Part shown: positions 32,733 to 43,035 of the stretch, piece after piece
Position numbering within the stretch: the stretch's first letter is position 1
How the letters are laid out: every line of letters begins with the position of its first letter
Origin: an alpha proteobacterium SCGC AAA536-K22
Lineage (GTDB): Bacteria; Pseudomonadota; Alphaproteobacteria; Puniceispirillales; Marisalimonadaceae
Direction of reading: 5' to 3'
NCBI GenBank assembly: GCA_000421325.1
Contig: ATWQ01000008.1
Coordinates: forward strand, 1 to 64,000
DNA length: 64,000 bases
Made by a program: the position numbers and the translations under genes
The notes under the pieces: model-generated
Databases searched by the model: none
What the model was told of the DNA's origin: nothing
The model's input: only the letters and a program-made list of their open reading frames with translations

Positions 32733-34049
32733 ATGATTGAACGATATTCAAGAAAAGAGATGGTTCAGATTTGGTCTCAAGAAGAAAAATTTAATATTTG
32801 GTTCCAAATTGAAGCACATGCGTGTGATGCTCAAGCAGAATTAGGTGTTATACCAAAAATTGCTGCTAAAGTGATATGGGAAAAAGGTAAATTTGACATA
32901 GATAAAATAGATGAAATTGAAAAGACCACTAAACATGATGTTATTGCTTTCTTAACAAACTTGGCTGAATATATTGGAGAAGATGCAAGATTTATTCACC
33001 AAGGAATGACGTCATCAGATGTTCTGGACACTACTCTATCAATACAGTTAAAAAAAGCATCTGATATTTTGTTAAAAGATATTGATGAGTTACTTGCAAC
33101 ACTTAAAAAGCGTTCTCTAGAACACAAAAAAACCGTAACAATTGGAAGATCACATGGTATTCATGCTGAACCAGTAACTTTTGGGTTAAAGTTAGCTGGG
33201 TATTATGCTGAATTTAAACGTAATAGAAAAAGATTGCTTGAAGCTAAAAAAGAAATAAGCACATGCGCAATTTCAGGAGCAGTAGGCACATTTGCTCACA
33301 TTGATCCTTATATAGAGTATTATGTCTCAAATAAATTAGGATTAATACCTGAGGAAGTTTCTACACAAATAATTCCAAGAGATAGGCATGCAATGTTTTT
33401 TTCTACGCTTGGAGTTATTGCGTCTAGTGTTGAACGACTAGCAACTGAAATTAGACATCTGCAAAGAACAGAAGTCAGAGAGGCAGAGGAGTATTTTTCA
33501 CAAGGTCAAAAAGGTTCAAGCGCAATGCCTCATAAAAGAAACCCTGTACTTACAGAAAATTTAACTGGACTTGCTAGATTAGTAAGATCTTCTGTAGTAC
33601 CAGCATTAGAAAATGTAGCACTATGGCATGAGCGTGATATTTCTCATTCTTCTGTTGAAAGAATGATGGCTCCTGATGCAACAATAACTCTAGATTTTGC
33701 ACTTCATAGATTAAATAATGTAATTCAAAACTTACTAATATACCCTGATACTATGCTATCTAATTTAGAAAAATTAGGTGGACTAGTTCATTCCCAACAA
33801 TTGTTAATAGCACTTACACAAAAAGGTGCAAGTAGAGAAAACGCCTATGAAATGGTCCAGAGCAATGCCATGAAGGTCTGGGAAACTCCTGAACATAAAC
33901 GAAAAAATGTTTATAAAGATTTACTTAAAAAAGATTCTGAAGTGTCGAAATTTCTTAATGAAAAGGAAATAGATGACTTATTTAATCTAGATCAGCATTT
34001 TGTTCATGTTGACACAATTTTTGATAGAGTTTTTGATAAAGAGGAATAA
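32733..34049 (+). CDS. purB: Adenylosuccinate lyase
   Basis: A 438-residue PurB of the fumarase/aspartase superfamily. GMTSSDVLDTTLS, the GRSHGIHAEPVTFG block with catalytic His, and the signature loop GSSAMPHKRNP with the catalytic Ser are all present. It splits SAICAR to AICAR and adenylosuccinate to AMP. It opens the purB-purC-purS-purQ-purL run; the gap to purC is four bp. Confidence 0.96.
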   Translation: MIERYSRKEMVQIWSQEEKFNIWFQIEAHACDAQAELGVIPKIAAKVIWEKGKFDIDKIDEIEKTTKHDVIAFLTNLAEYIGEDARFIHQGMTSSDVLDTTLSIQLKKASDILLKDIDELLATLKKRSLEHKKTVTIGRSHGIHAEPVTFGLKLAGYYAEFKRNRKRLLEAKKEISTCAISGAVGTFAHIDPYIEYYVSNKLGLIPEEVSTQIIPRDRHAMFFSTLGVIASSVERLATEIRHLQRTEVREAEEYFSQGQKGSSAMPHKRNPVLTENLTGLARLVRSSVVPALENVALWHERDISHSSVERMMAPDATITLDFALHRLNNVIQNLLIYPDTMLSNLEKLGGLVHSQQLLIALTQKGASRENAYEMVQSNAMKVWETPEHKRKNVYKDLLKKDSEVSKFLNEKEIDDLFNLDQHFVHVDTIFDRVFDKEE

Positions 34050-34053
34050 TTTT

Positions 34054-34821
34054 ATGTCAAAAAAGAAAATTTTGTATGAAGGTAAGGCTAAGACAATACT
34101 TGAAGGCCCTACTCCAGATACCGTCATACAATATTTTAAAGATGATGCTACAGCGAATAATGCTGAAAAACACTCAATTATTAATGGAAAAGGTGTGTTA
34201 AATAATTCAATTTCTGATTTTTTAATGAAAAGGATCAATGAAATTGGAATACCAACTCATTATATAAAAAAATTAAATATGAGAGAACAACTTGTAAGAA
34301 AAGTAGAAATTATTCCTGTTGAATTTGTTGTAAGAAATATTGCAACTGGATCTATTGTAAAAAGGCTAGGCTTAAAAGAAGGTAAAATTTTTTCTAGACC
34401 TTTGATAGAGCATTATTTAAAAAAAGACGAATTAGGTGACCCTTTAATTAATGAATATCATATTATTAATTTTGAGTGGGGAACTCGTGATGAATTAGAC
34501 GAAATGAATGAGTATGGACTTCGCATAAATGATTTTCTTAGGGGATTATTTTTGGGAATTGGCCTTAAACTTATAGACTTTAAAATCGAATTTGGTAGAT
34601 ATTATTCTGAAGATGGTAATTCTGTATTATTATTAGCCGACGAGATAAGTCCTGATAATTGTAGATTATGGGATGTAAAAACTAACCACAAAATGGATAA
34701 AGATTTATTTCGTCAAGATATAGGCGGCTTAAAAGAGGCATATCAAGAAGTTGCAGACAGATTAGGAATTCTTCCTGAAAAGAAAAAATACTCAAATGCT
34801 AAGACAGAAATTGTTAAATAA
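34054..34821 (+). CDS. purC: SAICAR synthetase
   Basis: 255 residues from the ATG at 34054 (GAGGA upstream); the longer track ORF begins inside purB. ILYEGKAKTILEGP, FKDDATANNAEKH, EFVVRNIATGSIVKR and LADEISPDNCRLWD are PurC hallmarks. It condenses CAIR with aspartate, the step before PurB. Tight spacing to purB and purS indicates one operon. Confidence 0.96.
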   Translation: MSKKKILYEGKAKTILEGPTPDTVIQYFKDDATANNAEKHSIINGKGVLNNSISDFLMKRINEIGIPTHYIKKLNMREQLVRKVEIIPVEFVVRNIATGSIVKRLGLKEGKIFSRPLIEHYLKKDELGDPLINEYHIINFEWGTRDELDEMNEYGLRINDFLRGLFLGIGLKLIDFKIEFGRYYSEDGNSVLLLADEISPDNCRLWDVKTNHKMDKDLFRQDIGGLKEAYQEVADRLGILPEKKKYSNAKTEIVK

Positions 34822-34832
34822 AGAGGGGTTGA

Positions 34833-35078
34833 ATGAAAGTTGTTATAAATATATCCCTTAAAGAAGGTGTGTTAGACCCAGAAGGACAAGCAATTAAAAC
34901 CTCTCTATCAAACCTTGGTTTTAAAAACTTTAGTGATGTTCGAACTGGAAAACAAATTATTTTGAATTTTAAAAAAATAGATGAAAATGAGGCTATTTTA
35001 GCGACTAAAAAAATGTGTGAAGATTTGTTAGTTAATACTGTTATTGAAACGTATAAAATAAATGTTTTAAAGGATTAA
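34833..35078 (+). CDS. purS: FGAM synthase subunit PurS
   Basis: 81 residues, the small third subunit of the three-part formylglycinamidine ribonucleotide synthase. LKEGVLDPEGQAIKTSLSNLGF and RTGKQI are the usual core. It bridges PurQ and PurL. AGAGGGG lies just upstream of the start. Purine-pathway operon, followed by purQ after eight bases. Confidence 0.94.
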   Translation: MKVVINISLKEGVLDPEGQAIKTSLSNLGFKNFSDVRTGKQIILNFKKIDENEAILATKKMCEDLLVNTVIETYKINVLKD

Positions 35079-35086
35079 AAGAATTA

Positions 35087-35779
35087 ATGCGCTCAGGAGT
35101 TACAATATTTCCAGGGTCTAATTGTGATAGGGACATCATTGTTGCACTTAAAGAAATCAGTGGTAAAACACCTATTAAAATGTGGCATAAAGATACAGAA
35201 TTTCCTAATTTAGATTTAATTGTAATTCCTGGAGGGTTCAGTTTTGGCGATTATCTTAGATGTGGAGCTTTGGCCGCAAGATCTCCAATAATTAAAAATA
35301 TTAAAAATCATATAAGTCGTGGAGGTGCAGTTCTTGGCATATGTAATGGATTTCAAATATTGATTGAAGCAGGAATACTTCCAGGGTCATTAATAAGAAA
35401 TGAGAAATTGCTTTTCACATGTAGAAAGACAATTTTAGAAATACAAGATTCAATGATAAGTCCTTTTCTATCTGGTCTTAAAAAAGGGCAATATTTAAAT
35501 ATACCTGTAGCTCATAACGAAGGTAATTTTTTTGCTTCAGAAACACTTTTGAATGAATTAAAAAATGAAGGAAGAATTGCTTTTAAATATGTAAAAGAAG
35601 CAAATACAGATGATGATTATAATCCTAACGGGTCGTGCAATGATATTGCAGGAATATTGTCTAAGAATGGAAAAGTTCTAGGTATGATGCCTCACCCTGA
35701 AAGAGCTATATATAATCTACATGGTGGAACAGATGGCTTGAAATTTCTTTCTAAAACTTTTGAAAAATTAATTGGGTAA
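35087..35779 (+). CDS. purQ: FGAM synthase glutaminase subunit PurQ
   Basis: A 230-residue class I glutamine amidotransferase. The nucleophile Cys is in LGICNGFQIL, the partner His/Glu in MMPHPERA; VTIFPGSNCDRD at the N-terminus is typical. It feeds ammonia to PurL. Its stop codon directly precedes the purL ATG. Confidence 0.95.
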   Translation: MRSGVTIFPGSNCDRDIIVALKEISGKTPIKMWHKDTEFPNLDLIVIPGGFSFGDYLRCGALAARSPIIKNIKNHISRGGAVLGICNGFQILIEAGILPGSLIRNEKLLFTCRKTILEIQDSMISPFLSGLKKGQYLNIPVAHNEGNFFASETLLNELKNEGRIAFKYVKEANTDDDYNPNGSCNDIAGILSKNGKVLGMMPHPERAIYNLHGGTDGLKFLSKTFEKLIG

Positions 35780-38077
35780 ATGATGAAAACTTTAAATGAA
35801 GATCTTTACAATATTAATGAAAATGAATATCTAGCTCAGCAAGAAAGTAAGCTTGAAGAAGCTTTAGAAATGGGATTAACAGAAGATGAATTTAATTTAA
35901 TTTGTACTAAAATTAAAAAAAAACCAAATAAAACTGAATTAGGAATTTTTTCAGCCATGTTTTCAGAACACTGTTCTTATAAAAGTTCAAAAAAATGGCT
36001 TAAAACTTTGCCTACTAAAGCTAATCATGTAATTCAAGGACCAGGTGAAAATGCTGGTGTTATTGACATTGGGAACGATTTAGCAGCTGTTTTTAAAATA
36101 GAATCTCATAATCATCCATCTTTTATAGAACCTTATCAAGGAGCTGCGACTGGTGTTGGCGGTATTTTGAGGGATGTTTTTACCATGGGTGCAAGACCGA
36201 TAGCTCTATTAAATGCTTTAAGATTTGGTTCCCCAACTCAACCTTTAACAAAACATCTTGTTTCAGGAGTAGTAAAAGGAATTGGAGGATATGGGAATTG
36301 TATTGGTATTCCAACAGTCGGAGGAGAAACAAACTTTAATCAATCATATGATGGAAATATTTTAGTAAATGCAATGGCAGTCGGACTAGCAAATAAACAT
36401 AGAATATTTTACTCCGCTGCAACTGGTAGCGGGAACCCAGTTATATATGTAGGAGCAAAAACTGGAAGAGATGGAATACATGGCGCTACTATGGCTTCAA
36501 CTGAGTTCACAGAGAACAGTTCTGAGAAAAGACCAACAGTTCAAGTTGGTGATCCTTTTACTGGAAAATTACTTTTAGAAGCCTGTCTTGAATTAATGAG
36601 CACAGATGCTGTTTTATCTATTCAAGACATGGGAGCTGCTGGATTAACAAGTTCAAGTGTTGAGATGGCTTCAAAAGGATCATTAGGGATGCATTTAAAT
36701 CTAGATCTAGTTCCTACAAGAGAAGAAAAAATGACTAGTTACGAAATTATGCTTTCTGAAAGTCAAGAAAGAATGTTAATGATTTTAAAACCAGGATCAG
36801 AAGAAAAGGCAAAAATGATTTTTGATAAATGGGATCTAGACTTTTCTGTAATAGGAGAAGTAACTAAAACAGGCAGATTAATATTAGATAAAGATGGCTT
36901 TGAGGCATGTAATATTCCAATTAATCCACTCGTAGAAGACGCTCCTGAATATGACAGACCTTACAAAATTATCCAAAATAAAAAAATCATTAAACCCAAT
37001 GAACTTAATATAAATGAAACAATAAGTGAAATTTTAACTAAAATGTTCAAAAATCCTAACATAGCAAGTAAAAGGTGGATTTGGGAACAATATGACAGCT
37101 CTGTTATGGGTGATACTATTTCTTCAAACAGTAAAAGTGACGCTGCTATAGTAAAAATACATGGAACAGAGAGTACTAAAAGTCTTGGGAAAGGAATTGC
37201 CATGACAACTGATTGTACACCAAGGTATGTAAAATCAGACCCAATCAATGGTGGAATGCAAGCAGTATGTGAAGCAGCTAGAAACATTGCAGCTTCTGGA
37301 GCCAAGCCTATGGCAATCACAAATAATTTAAATTTTGGTAACCCTGAGAAATTAAATATAATGGGAGAAATTGTTGGATCTATTAAAGGAATTTCAAAAG
37401 CTGCCTCCTTTTTAAATACTCCAATCGTTTCTGGGAACGTTTCCCTTTATAATGAAACTAATGGAAAAGGAATTCTTCCAACACCAGTGATAGGTATGGT
37501 AGGCGTCATAGATGAGGTCGAAAATTGCCTAGAAATAAATGCACAAGATGACAATACCCTAATAGTTTTAGGACAATCAAAAAATTTAATTGAAGGCTGG
37601 ATTGGGTGTAGTGTCTATCAGGAGATAACAAACAATAAAACTGATACAGCCCCTCCACCAGTTTATTTAGTAAACGAAAAAAAAATTATTGATATATTAT
37701 TAAAACTAAATAATAAAAAACTTTTGACGGCAGCACATGATATTTCAGATGGTGGTTTACTAACAACAACATGTGAAATGTTATTTAAAAATAATTTAGG
37801 TTTAAGTATTAACCTTCCTAAATCATTGTTCAAATGTGATAGCAAAGACCCCACACTTCACTCATGGTGTTTTGGTGAAGATCAAGGAAGAATAATAGTA
37901 GCTACCGATAAAATCGATGATGTTGAATCTTTTCTAGAAGATGGCAACATAGATTATTTTATTCTTGGAAAGACTAATTCAAGCAATAACTTGAATTTAA
38001 ATGATAAAACTATTATATCAATAAGTGATATAAAAGAATTAAATAATCAAACATTACCTTCTCTTATGGGTGAATAA
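35780..38077 (+). CDS. purL: FGAM synthase large subunit PurL
   Basis: A 765-residue small-type PurL, the ATP-dependent FGAM synthase. [75 protein letters not shown] and HDISDGGL are diagnostic. Start is ATG 35780 or the next ATG three bases on; both are within ribosome-binding distance of the purQ end. Confidence 0.96.
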   Translation: MMKTLNEDLYNINENEYLAQQESKLEEALEMGLTEDEFNLICTKIKKKPNKTELGIFSAMFSEHCSYKSSKKWLKTLPTKANHVIQGPGENAGVIDIGNDLAAVFKIESHNHPSFIEPYQGAATGVGGILRDVFTMGARPIALLNALRFGSPTQPLTKHLVSGVVKGIGGYGNCIGIPTVGGETNFNQSYDGNILVNAMAVGLANKHRIFYSAATGSGNPVIYVGAKTGRDGIHGATMASTEFTENSSEKRPTVQVGDPFTGKLLLEACLELMSTDAVLSIQDMGAAGLTSSSVEMASKGSLGMHLNLDLVPTREEKMTSYEIMLSESQERMLMILKPGSEEKAKMIFDKWDLDFSVIGEVTKTGRLILDKDGFEACNIPINPLVEDAPEYDRPYKIIQNKKIIKPNELNINETISEILTKMFKNPNIASKRWIWEQYDSSVMGDTISSNSKSDAAIVKIHGTESTKSLGKGIAMTTDCTPRYVKSDPINGGMQAVCEAARNIAASGAKPMAITNNLNFGNPEKLNIMGEIVGSIKGISKAASFLNTPIVSGNVSLYNETNGKGILPTPVIGMVGVIDEVENCLEINAQDDNTLIVLGQSKNLIEGWIGCSVYQEITNNKTDTAPPPVYLVNEKKIIDILLKLNNKKLLTAAHDISDGGLLTTTCEMLFKNNLGLSINLPKSLFKCDSKDPTLHSWCFGEDQGRIIVATDKIDDVESFLEDGNIDYFILGKTNSSNNLNLNDKTIISISDIKELNNQTLPSLMGE

Positions 38078-38097
38078 AGTTAAAATCGGGTTCAAAT

Positions 38098-38334
38098 ATG
38101 TCTATGACTGCAATTGAAATTGAAGAACTTATTCTTAAAACATTTCCAGACGCCAAAATTATAATTGATGATTTAAGGGGTGATGGTGATCATTACGCTG
38201 CTCAAATAATTTCTGAAAAATTTAGGGGAAAAACTAGAGTTCAACAACATCAAATGGTTTATAATGCAATGGATGGTAAAATGGGTAAAGAGCTGCATGC
38301 CCTAGCTTTAAATACATCCGCACCAAAGGATTAA
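38098..38334 (+). CDS. BolA/IbaG-family protein
   Basis: A 78-residue BolA-like protein: [40 protein letters not shown], with the conserved GDHY and the QHQMVY His. BolA partners with monothiol glutaredoxin to handle [2Fe-2S] clusters, and the monothiol grxD follows by 11 bp here, the classic alphaproteobacterial pairing. Confidence 0.93.
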   Translation: MSMTAIEIEELILKTFPDAKIIIDDLRGDGDHYAAQIISEKFRGKTRVQQHQMVYNAMDGKMGKELHALALNTSAPKD

Positions 38335-38345
38335 AGGAGATCAAA

Positions 38346-38672
38346 ATGGAACAAAATACTAAAGAAAAAATTGAAAATATCATTAAAAATAATGAAATAT
38401 TATTATTTATGAAGGGCACCCCAGTTATGCCCCAATGTGGTTTTTCAGCTGCGGTCGTAGGCGTTTTAAGTCATATGGGCGTGAAATTTAATAGTGTTAA
38501 TGTTCTTGAAGATGCCGAAATAAGAGAAGGAATTAAAGAATATTCTGATTGGCCAACTATACCACAACTTTATGTTAAAAATGAATTTGTTGGTGGGTGC
38601 GATATTATAAGAGAAATGCATGAAAACGGCGAACTTACTGAATATTTTAGCCAAGCAGGAATTAATACATAG
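38346..38672 (+). CDS. grxD: Monothiol glutaredoxin Grx4
   Basis: A 108-residue monothiol glutaredoxin with active site CGFS in [18 protein letters not shown] for glutathione, WPTIPQLYV and [15 protein letters not shown]. It carries Fe-S clusters together with the BolA-type protein encoded just upstream. AAAGGAG precedes the start. Confidence 0.95.
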   Translation: MEQNTKEKIENIIKNNEILLFMKGTPVMPQCGFSAAVVGVLSHMGVKFNSVNVLEDAEIREGIKEYSDWPTIPQLYVKNEFVGGCDIIREMHENGELTEYFSQAGINT

Positions 38673-38680
38673 TTATAATT

Positions 38681-38709
38681 ATTAAACGCTACATAATGCA
38701 ACGTTTAAT
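38681..38709. terminator. Bidirectional hairpin between grxD and rpsD
   Basis: ATTAAACG and CGTTTAAT form an 8-bp stem with a 13-nt loop between two convergent genes. Flanking A/T-rich sequence on both sides would give weak U-tracts in either direction, so it plausibly ends both transcripts. Confidence 0.5.
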
Positions 38710-38721
38710 TAATTAAGTATA

Positions 38722-39348
38722 TTAACGTGAATAAAACTCGATAACTAGATTAGTTTCCATTTGAACTGGATAAGGAACATCATCTGGCATAGGAATTCTT
38801 ACGAGTGACCCTGTGAAGTTTGAATGATTAACTTCTACATATTCAGGGACATCTCTTTCTGGTAAAGTAGTAGCTTCAATAACGGCTGGGATCCCCTTAG
38901 CTTTTTCTTTTAAAGAAATTACTTCACCAACATTAATCATTCTTGAAGGAATATTACACCTACTTCCGTTTACCATAACATGACCATGGTTTATTAACTG
39001 TCTACAAGCAAAAACAGTTGGGGCCAATTTCATTCTGTATAAGATAGCATCAAGTCTACACTCTAAGATACCAATTAAATTAGCACCCGTATCACCTTTT
39101 TTTCTAACTGCAGCTGTGTAGTATTTTTTAAATTGTTTTTCGCCAATATTGCCATAATAACCCTTTAACTTTTGTTTAGCCATTAATTGGACCCCAAAAT
39201 CTGTTGGCTTTTTTCTTCTTTGACCATGTTGGCCAGGAGCGTATTCTCTGTCATTCAACGGGGATTTTGGTCTTCCCCATAAATTCACTCCTAATCTTCT
39301 GTCAATCTTATGTTTTGAACTTGTTCTTTTATGATCTGACTTAGGCAT
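38722..39348 (-). CDS. rpsD: 30S ribosomal protein S4
   Basis: A 208-residue S4, a primary 16S rRNA binder and assembly protein. [36 protein letters not shown] and the S4 RNA-binding domain ([33 protein letters not shown]) are clear. Alphaproteobacterial in flavour, without the N-terminal Zn cysteines. A ~135-bp leader with two hairpins precedes it. Confidence 0.97.
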   Translation of the reverse strand: MPKSDHKRTSSKHKIDRRLGVNLWGRPKSPLNDREYAPGQHGQRRKKPTDFGVQLMAKQKLKGYYGNIGEKQFKKYYTAAVRKKGDTGANLIGILECRLDAILYRMKLAPTVFACRQLINHGHVMVNGSRCNIPSRMINVGEVISLKEKAKGIPAVIEATTLPERDVPEYVEVNHSNFTGSLVRIPMPDDVPYPVQMETNLVIEFYSR

Positions 39349-39367
39349 ATTTAAACCTTTATATGTA

Positions 39368-39412
39368 CTACTTAAAAAGTAGAAGATTATTCCAATCAGG
39401 AGTTATAACCCC
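39368..39412 (-). promoter_or_regulatory. Two-hairpin leader of rpsD
   Basis: Two palindromes lie 20-65 bp before the rpsD ATG: CTACTT-TTT-AAGTAG (39368-39382) and the near-perfect GGGGTTATAACTCC (39399-39412). S4 autoregulates by binding its own mRNA in other bacteria, so a translational operator is possible, but the ends could also belong to an upstream trmJ terminator. Confidence 0.35.
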
Positions 39413-39485
39413 GGGATAAGTAACACCATGCCATTATCCACATTATCGGAAATTAATCTGAAAAATACTATCTAAATGCTAAAAG

Positions 39486-40247
39486 TCAAGTACGATTTGA
39501 AGTTCCTGATAGAGATCTAATAATTCCATGAAGTGTTCTCAAATCTTGGTGAGTTAAAGATGCTCTATTAAATAAACTTCTTATGTTTCTTTTAACAATA
39601 GGTGCCATTTCTGGTGAGTGAAAAAAACCAGACTTACTAAGTAAATCATCTAACTGTGTATAAAAGTACTCTCTATCACCAACATTAGAAAGTTCAGTAC
39701 TTTTTTTTAATTTTTTATTTACTTTAATAGTTTCATTATCTTCTTTTAAGTAAGACATCCTAACTTTATTCCATTCCCAACAGATCAACAAAACTGCTTG
39801 AGATAAATTTAAAGAAGAAAAATTTTCATTTAACGGAATTGAAATTGTAAAATCTGCTTGTACAACATCATCATTTGACAAACCTGATTGTTCCGGTCCA
39901 AATAAAAAACCTACTTTTCCACCATTTACAACATGATCGAAAGATTTATTTATTGCCTCAAAAATATTTAAAGATTTTGTACCAATTACACGTTTTCTAG
40001 CCGTAGTAGCAAATAATAAAGAAATATCTTTAGTAGATTCAATTAACGATTTAAAAAGCTTTGTTTTATCTAATATATTATCCGCTCCAGCTGAAATGGC
40101 ATAGGCAGAACTATTTGGCCACCCATCTCTGGGTTCGATCAACCTAAGCTTTTCAATTCCAAAATTCTTCATAGCTCGAGCACAAGAGCCTATGTTTTCT
40201 CCAAGCTGTGGTTTTGATAAAATTATATTTGGTGTTAAATCAATCAT
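39486..40247 (-). CDS. trmJ: TrmH/TrmJ-family RNA methyltransferase
   Basis: A SPOUT-class 2'-O-methyltransferase, about 253 residues. ILSKPQLGENIGSCARAMKNFG is the N-terminal motif, FLFGPEQSGLSNDDV motif 2 and SIPLNENFSSLNLSQAVLLICWEW motif 3 with the knot; the C-terminal extension of TrmJ is present. It most likely methylates position 32 of several tRNAs. ATG 40247 is chosen because the longer track start runs into cysS; the two genes are 14 bp apart. Confidence 0.87.
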   Translation of the reverse strand: MIDLTPNIILSKPQLGENIGSCARAMKNFGIEKLRLIEPRDGWPNSSAYAISAGADNILDKTKLFKSLIESTKDISLLFATTARKRVIGTKSLNIFEAINKSFDHVVNGGKVGFLFGPEQSGLSNDDVVQADFTISIPLNENFSSLNLSQAVLLICWEWNKVRMSYLKEDNETIKVNKKLKKSTELSNVGDREYFYTQLDDLLSKSGFFHSPEMAPIVKRNIRSLFNRASLTHQDLRTLHGIIRSLSGTSNRT

Positions 40248-40261
40248 ATAAGTACATAAAT

Positions 40262-41635
40262 TTAACTTTTTCTCCAAATTGTTTTGTCAGGTTTATCTTC
40301 CAATATTATATCAAGTTTAAGTAATTGTTCTCTGATTTGATCTGCATTGGTATAATCTTTATTTTCTTTTGCAATTTGACGTTTTAATATGAGCTCATCT
40401 ATTTCTTTTTCAGTTAAAGCAATATCTAAACTTTGATTTTGATTATCTTTTTTTTCAAACTTAAACCATCTTTCAGTGGATTGAGATAAAACTCCCAAAA
40501 TTTTGCTCGAATTTTTTAATTTTTGAGCACATTCTTTACTTCCTTTATTTGCTTGATCAGTTAGATAATGAGCTCTAGCAAGAGCTTTAGGAGTATTTAT
40601 GTCGTCACACAGATTAATTATAAGTTCTTTATCTGGGTTACCATTAACTTCAAATCCATCTACAGCTCTATAAAGTCTTGATAAAGACTTTTTAGCCTCT
40701 TCCAAAGATTTTTTACTAAAACTTAGTGGAGCTCTATAATGAGCCTGTAAAAGGGCATATCTGATAGCTTCACCGTTGAATTGAAAAAGAAGTTCATTAA
40801 TAGTTGTAAAATTTCCAAGTGATTTAGACATTTTTTCACCCTCGGAAGTAACATAACCGTTATGAAGCCAAAAATTAGCCATAACTTCTGAATCATTCGC
40901 ACAACAAGATTGAGCAATTTCATTCTCATGGTGAGGGAAAATTAAATCTAGACCACCTGCGTGTATATCAAATTGTTCACCTAAATACTTTTTGCTCATA
41001 GCAGAACATTCTATATGCCAACCTGGTCGTCCTCTTCCCCATGGACTATTCCAACCTGGCAAGTCTTCTGTAGATGGTTTCCATAGAATAAAATCTCCTG
41101 GTTTATCTTTATATTCTGCAACATCAACTCTTGAACCAGATATCATATCTTTAAGAGATCTTCCTGATAACAGCCCATATTTTTTATATTTTTCAACCGA
41201 AAAAAGAACATTTCCTGAAGAAACATAAGCAAAACCTTTTGAAATTAATATTTCAATCATCTCTATTATTTCATTAATGTGATCTGTGGCCCTTGGTTCA
41301 AAATCTGGATATAAATTACCTAATGATTTACAATCGTTATGAAAATTTTTTATTGTCTCTTTTGTTAATTCAGAAATTTTTATTTTTTTTTCAGTTGCTC
41401 TTTTGTTAATTTTATCATCAATGTCAGTAATATTTCTAACATAGGTAACTTTAGGATACATTTTTCTAAGCAATCGAACTAAAACATCAAATACCACCAA
41501 AGGTCTTGCGTTACCAATGTGGATAAAATCATAAACTGTAGGTCCACATGCGTACATTCTAACGTCATTTTTATCAATTGGATTAAAAACAGAAATTTTT
41601 TTTTCAAGAGTGTTGTATAAATTTAAGTTATTCAT
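40262..41635 (-). CDS. cysS: Cysteinyl-tRNA synthetase
   Basis: 457 residues from the ATG at 41635. Class I synthetase: MYACGPTVYDFIHIGNARPLVVFD with HIGN, Zn ligands in WHIECSAMSKKYLG and DLIFPHHENEIAQS, and KMSKSLGNF. The C-terminal DALR part is present. Follows gltX on the same strand, 15 bp after its end. Confidence 0.96.
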   Translation of the reverse strand: MNNLNLYNTLEKKISVFNPIDKNDVRMYACGPTVYDFIHIGNARPLVVFDVLVRLLRKMYPKVTYVRNITDIDDKINKRATEKKIKISELTKETIKNFHNDCKSLGNLYPDFEPRATDHINEIIEMIEILISKGFAYVSSGNVLFSVEKYKKYGLLSGRSLKDMISGSRVDVAEYKDKPGDFILWKPSTEDLPGWNSPWGRGRPGWHIECSAMSKKYLGEQFDIHAGGLDLIFPHHENEIAQSCCANDSEVMANFWLHNGYVTSEGEKMSKSLGNFTTINELLFQFNGEAIRYALLQAHYRAPLSFSKKSLEEAKKSLSRLYRAVDGFEVNGNPDKELIINLCDDINTPKALARAHYLTDQANKGSKECAQKLKNSSKILGVLSQSTERWFKFEKKDNQNQSLDIALTEKEIDELILKRQIAKENKDYTNADQIREQLLKLDIILEDKPDKTIWRKS

Positions 41636-41650
41636 AGTCAAAATTACTCA

Positions 41651-42982
41651 TTAATCCTTATTATTTAATCTTTCAACAATTTTGTCTCTTCCCATTGTTA
41701 AAACTAGATTTGCCATTTCTGGACCATTACTTTCTCCTGTCAGGGATAATCTAAGAGGTTTGAATATGTCTTTACCCTTTCTGCCGCTTTCCTTCATTAA
41801 CAAGCCAGTCCATGTTGACCAAGTGCTTTTATCAAAACTATCTTTAGGTAAAGTTTTTAATGCCAAATGTTTAAATTCTTGATCATCATTTATAGATTTA
41901 ATTTTTCCATATATAATATTCCACCAAAACTTTACATCGTTCAATGTGTTAATATTTCCTTTAATTAAATTCCAAAACTCACTAGTTATTTTTAAATCTA
42001 AATTATTTAGTTGATCAAAAATATCTTCGTAATTCATTAACTGAAAAAATTTTGAATTTAAGTTTGAAAGTTCCATTTTATCAAATTTAGGCTTTGACTT
42101 TCCAAATTTATTTATATCAAAGTCTTTAATTATATAATTTATATTTTTAAAAACATCTATTGCATCAGAGGTACCTACCTTTGACAACAATGAAGATAGA
42201 GCCATTGGTTGAAAACCCTCTTTTCTAAGGTCTCGTAATGATAAACTACCAAGCCTTTTAGAGAGACCTTCTCCTGAGATATCTGTTAACAAAGATAAAT
42301 GCCCTAACCTAGGTGGAAAGGATTCTAAAGCCTCAAACAGTTGTATTTGAGCTGCTGAGTTTGTCATATGATCCTCACCTCTCAAAATATCTGTAACTTT
42401 AAAATCAATGTCATCAACAACTGAGGCAAGCGTGTATATAACTCTTCCATCTTCTCGTAAAATAACTGGGTCAGATAAATTTGACATGTTATATTTACTA
42501 TTACCTTTAATTAGGTCATTCCAATTAACATCAATGTGCTTTAATAAAAATCTATAATGAGGTTTTTTTCCTTTAGATTTAAAATCAGCTATATCTGAAT
42601 CTGATAACTTAAGAGCAGATCTGTCATAAATAGGAGGTTTTCCAGAAGATAATTGACTCTTTCTTTTCAAAGATAATTCATCAGCAGTTTCAAAACACGG
42701 ATATGCTCTTTTTTTATTCAGTAATATTTGTAATGCATCGTCATAGCAAGCTAATCTTGAGGATTGTTTTTCAATACTATCCCAACCAATATTCATCCAG
42801 CTTAAATCTTCTTTAATTGCATTTTCATATTCTAATAAGGACCTTTCTTGATCCGTATCGTCTATTCTTAACATAAAATGCCCATTATTTTTTCTGGCAA
42901 ATAAAAAATTTACTAGTGCAGTTCTAAAGTTTCCAATATGTAAGTAACCAGTTGGACTTGGAGCAAAACGAACTTTTATCAT
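41651..42982 (-). CDS. gltX: Glutamyl-tRNA synthetase
   Basis: A 443-residue class I synthetase: RFAPSPTGYLHIGNFRTAL (HIGH), HYRFLLKHIDVNW, GEDHMTNSAAQIQL and the KMSKS equivalent LSKRLGSLSL. The C-terminal anticodon-binding region is diverged. Alphaproteobacteria often have two GltX-type enzymes, one acting on tRNA-Gln; whether this one is discriminating cannot be told here. Confidence 0.94.
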   Translation of the reverse strand: MIKVRFAPSPTGYLHIGNFRTALVNFLFARKNNGHFMLRIDDTDQERSLLEYENAIKEDLSWMNIGWDSIEKQSSRLACYDDALQILLNKKRAYPCFETADELSLKRKSQLSSGKPPIYDRSALKLSDSDIADFKSKGKKPHYRFLLKHIDVNWNDLIKGNSKYNMSNLSDPVILREDGRVIYTLASVVDDIDFKVTDILRGEDHMTNSAAQIQLFEALESFPPRLGHLSLLTDISGEGLSKRLGSLSLRDLRKEGFQPMALSSLLSKVGTSDAIDVFKNINYIIKDFDINKFGKSKPKFDKMELSNLNSKFFQLMNYEDIFDQLNNLDLKITSEFWNLIKGNINTLNDVKFWWNIIYGKIKSINDDQEFKHLALKTLPKDSFDKSTWSTWTGLLMKESGRKGKDIFKPLRLSLTGESNGPEMANLVLTMGRDKIVERLNNKD

Positions 42983-43035
42983 AACTAATTCCTAGTCTTA
43001 AAAAGATATTAAATTTAATTCTATGGACGGTTTGA

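Noticed and set aside
36961-37320. 119-residue minus-strand ORF within purL
   Set aside because: Opposite-strand shadow of a strongly conserved gene; the same applies to the other long antisense ORFs, for example 47910-48221 in gor, 61112-61426 in ilvA and 52752-53165 over the SDR genes.
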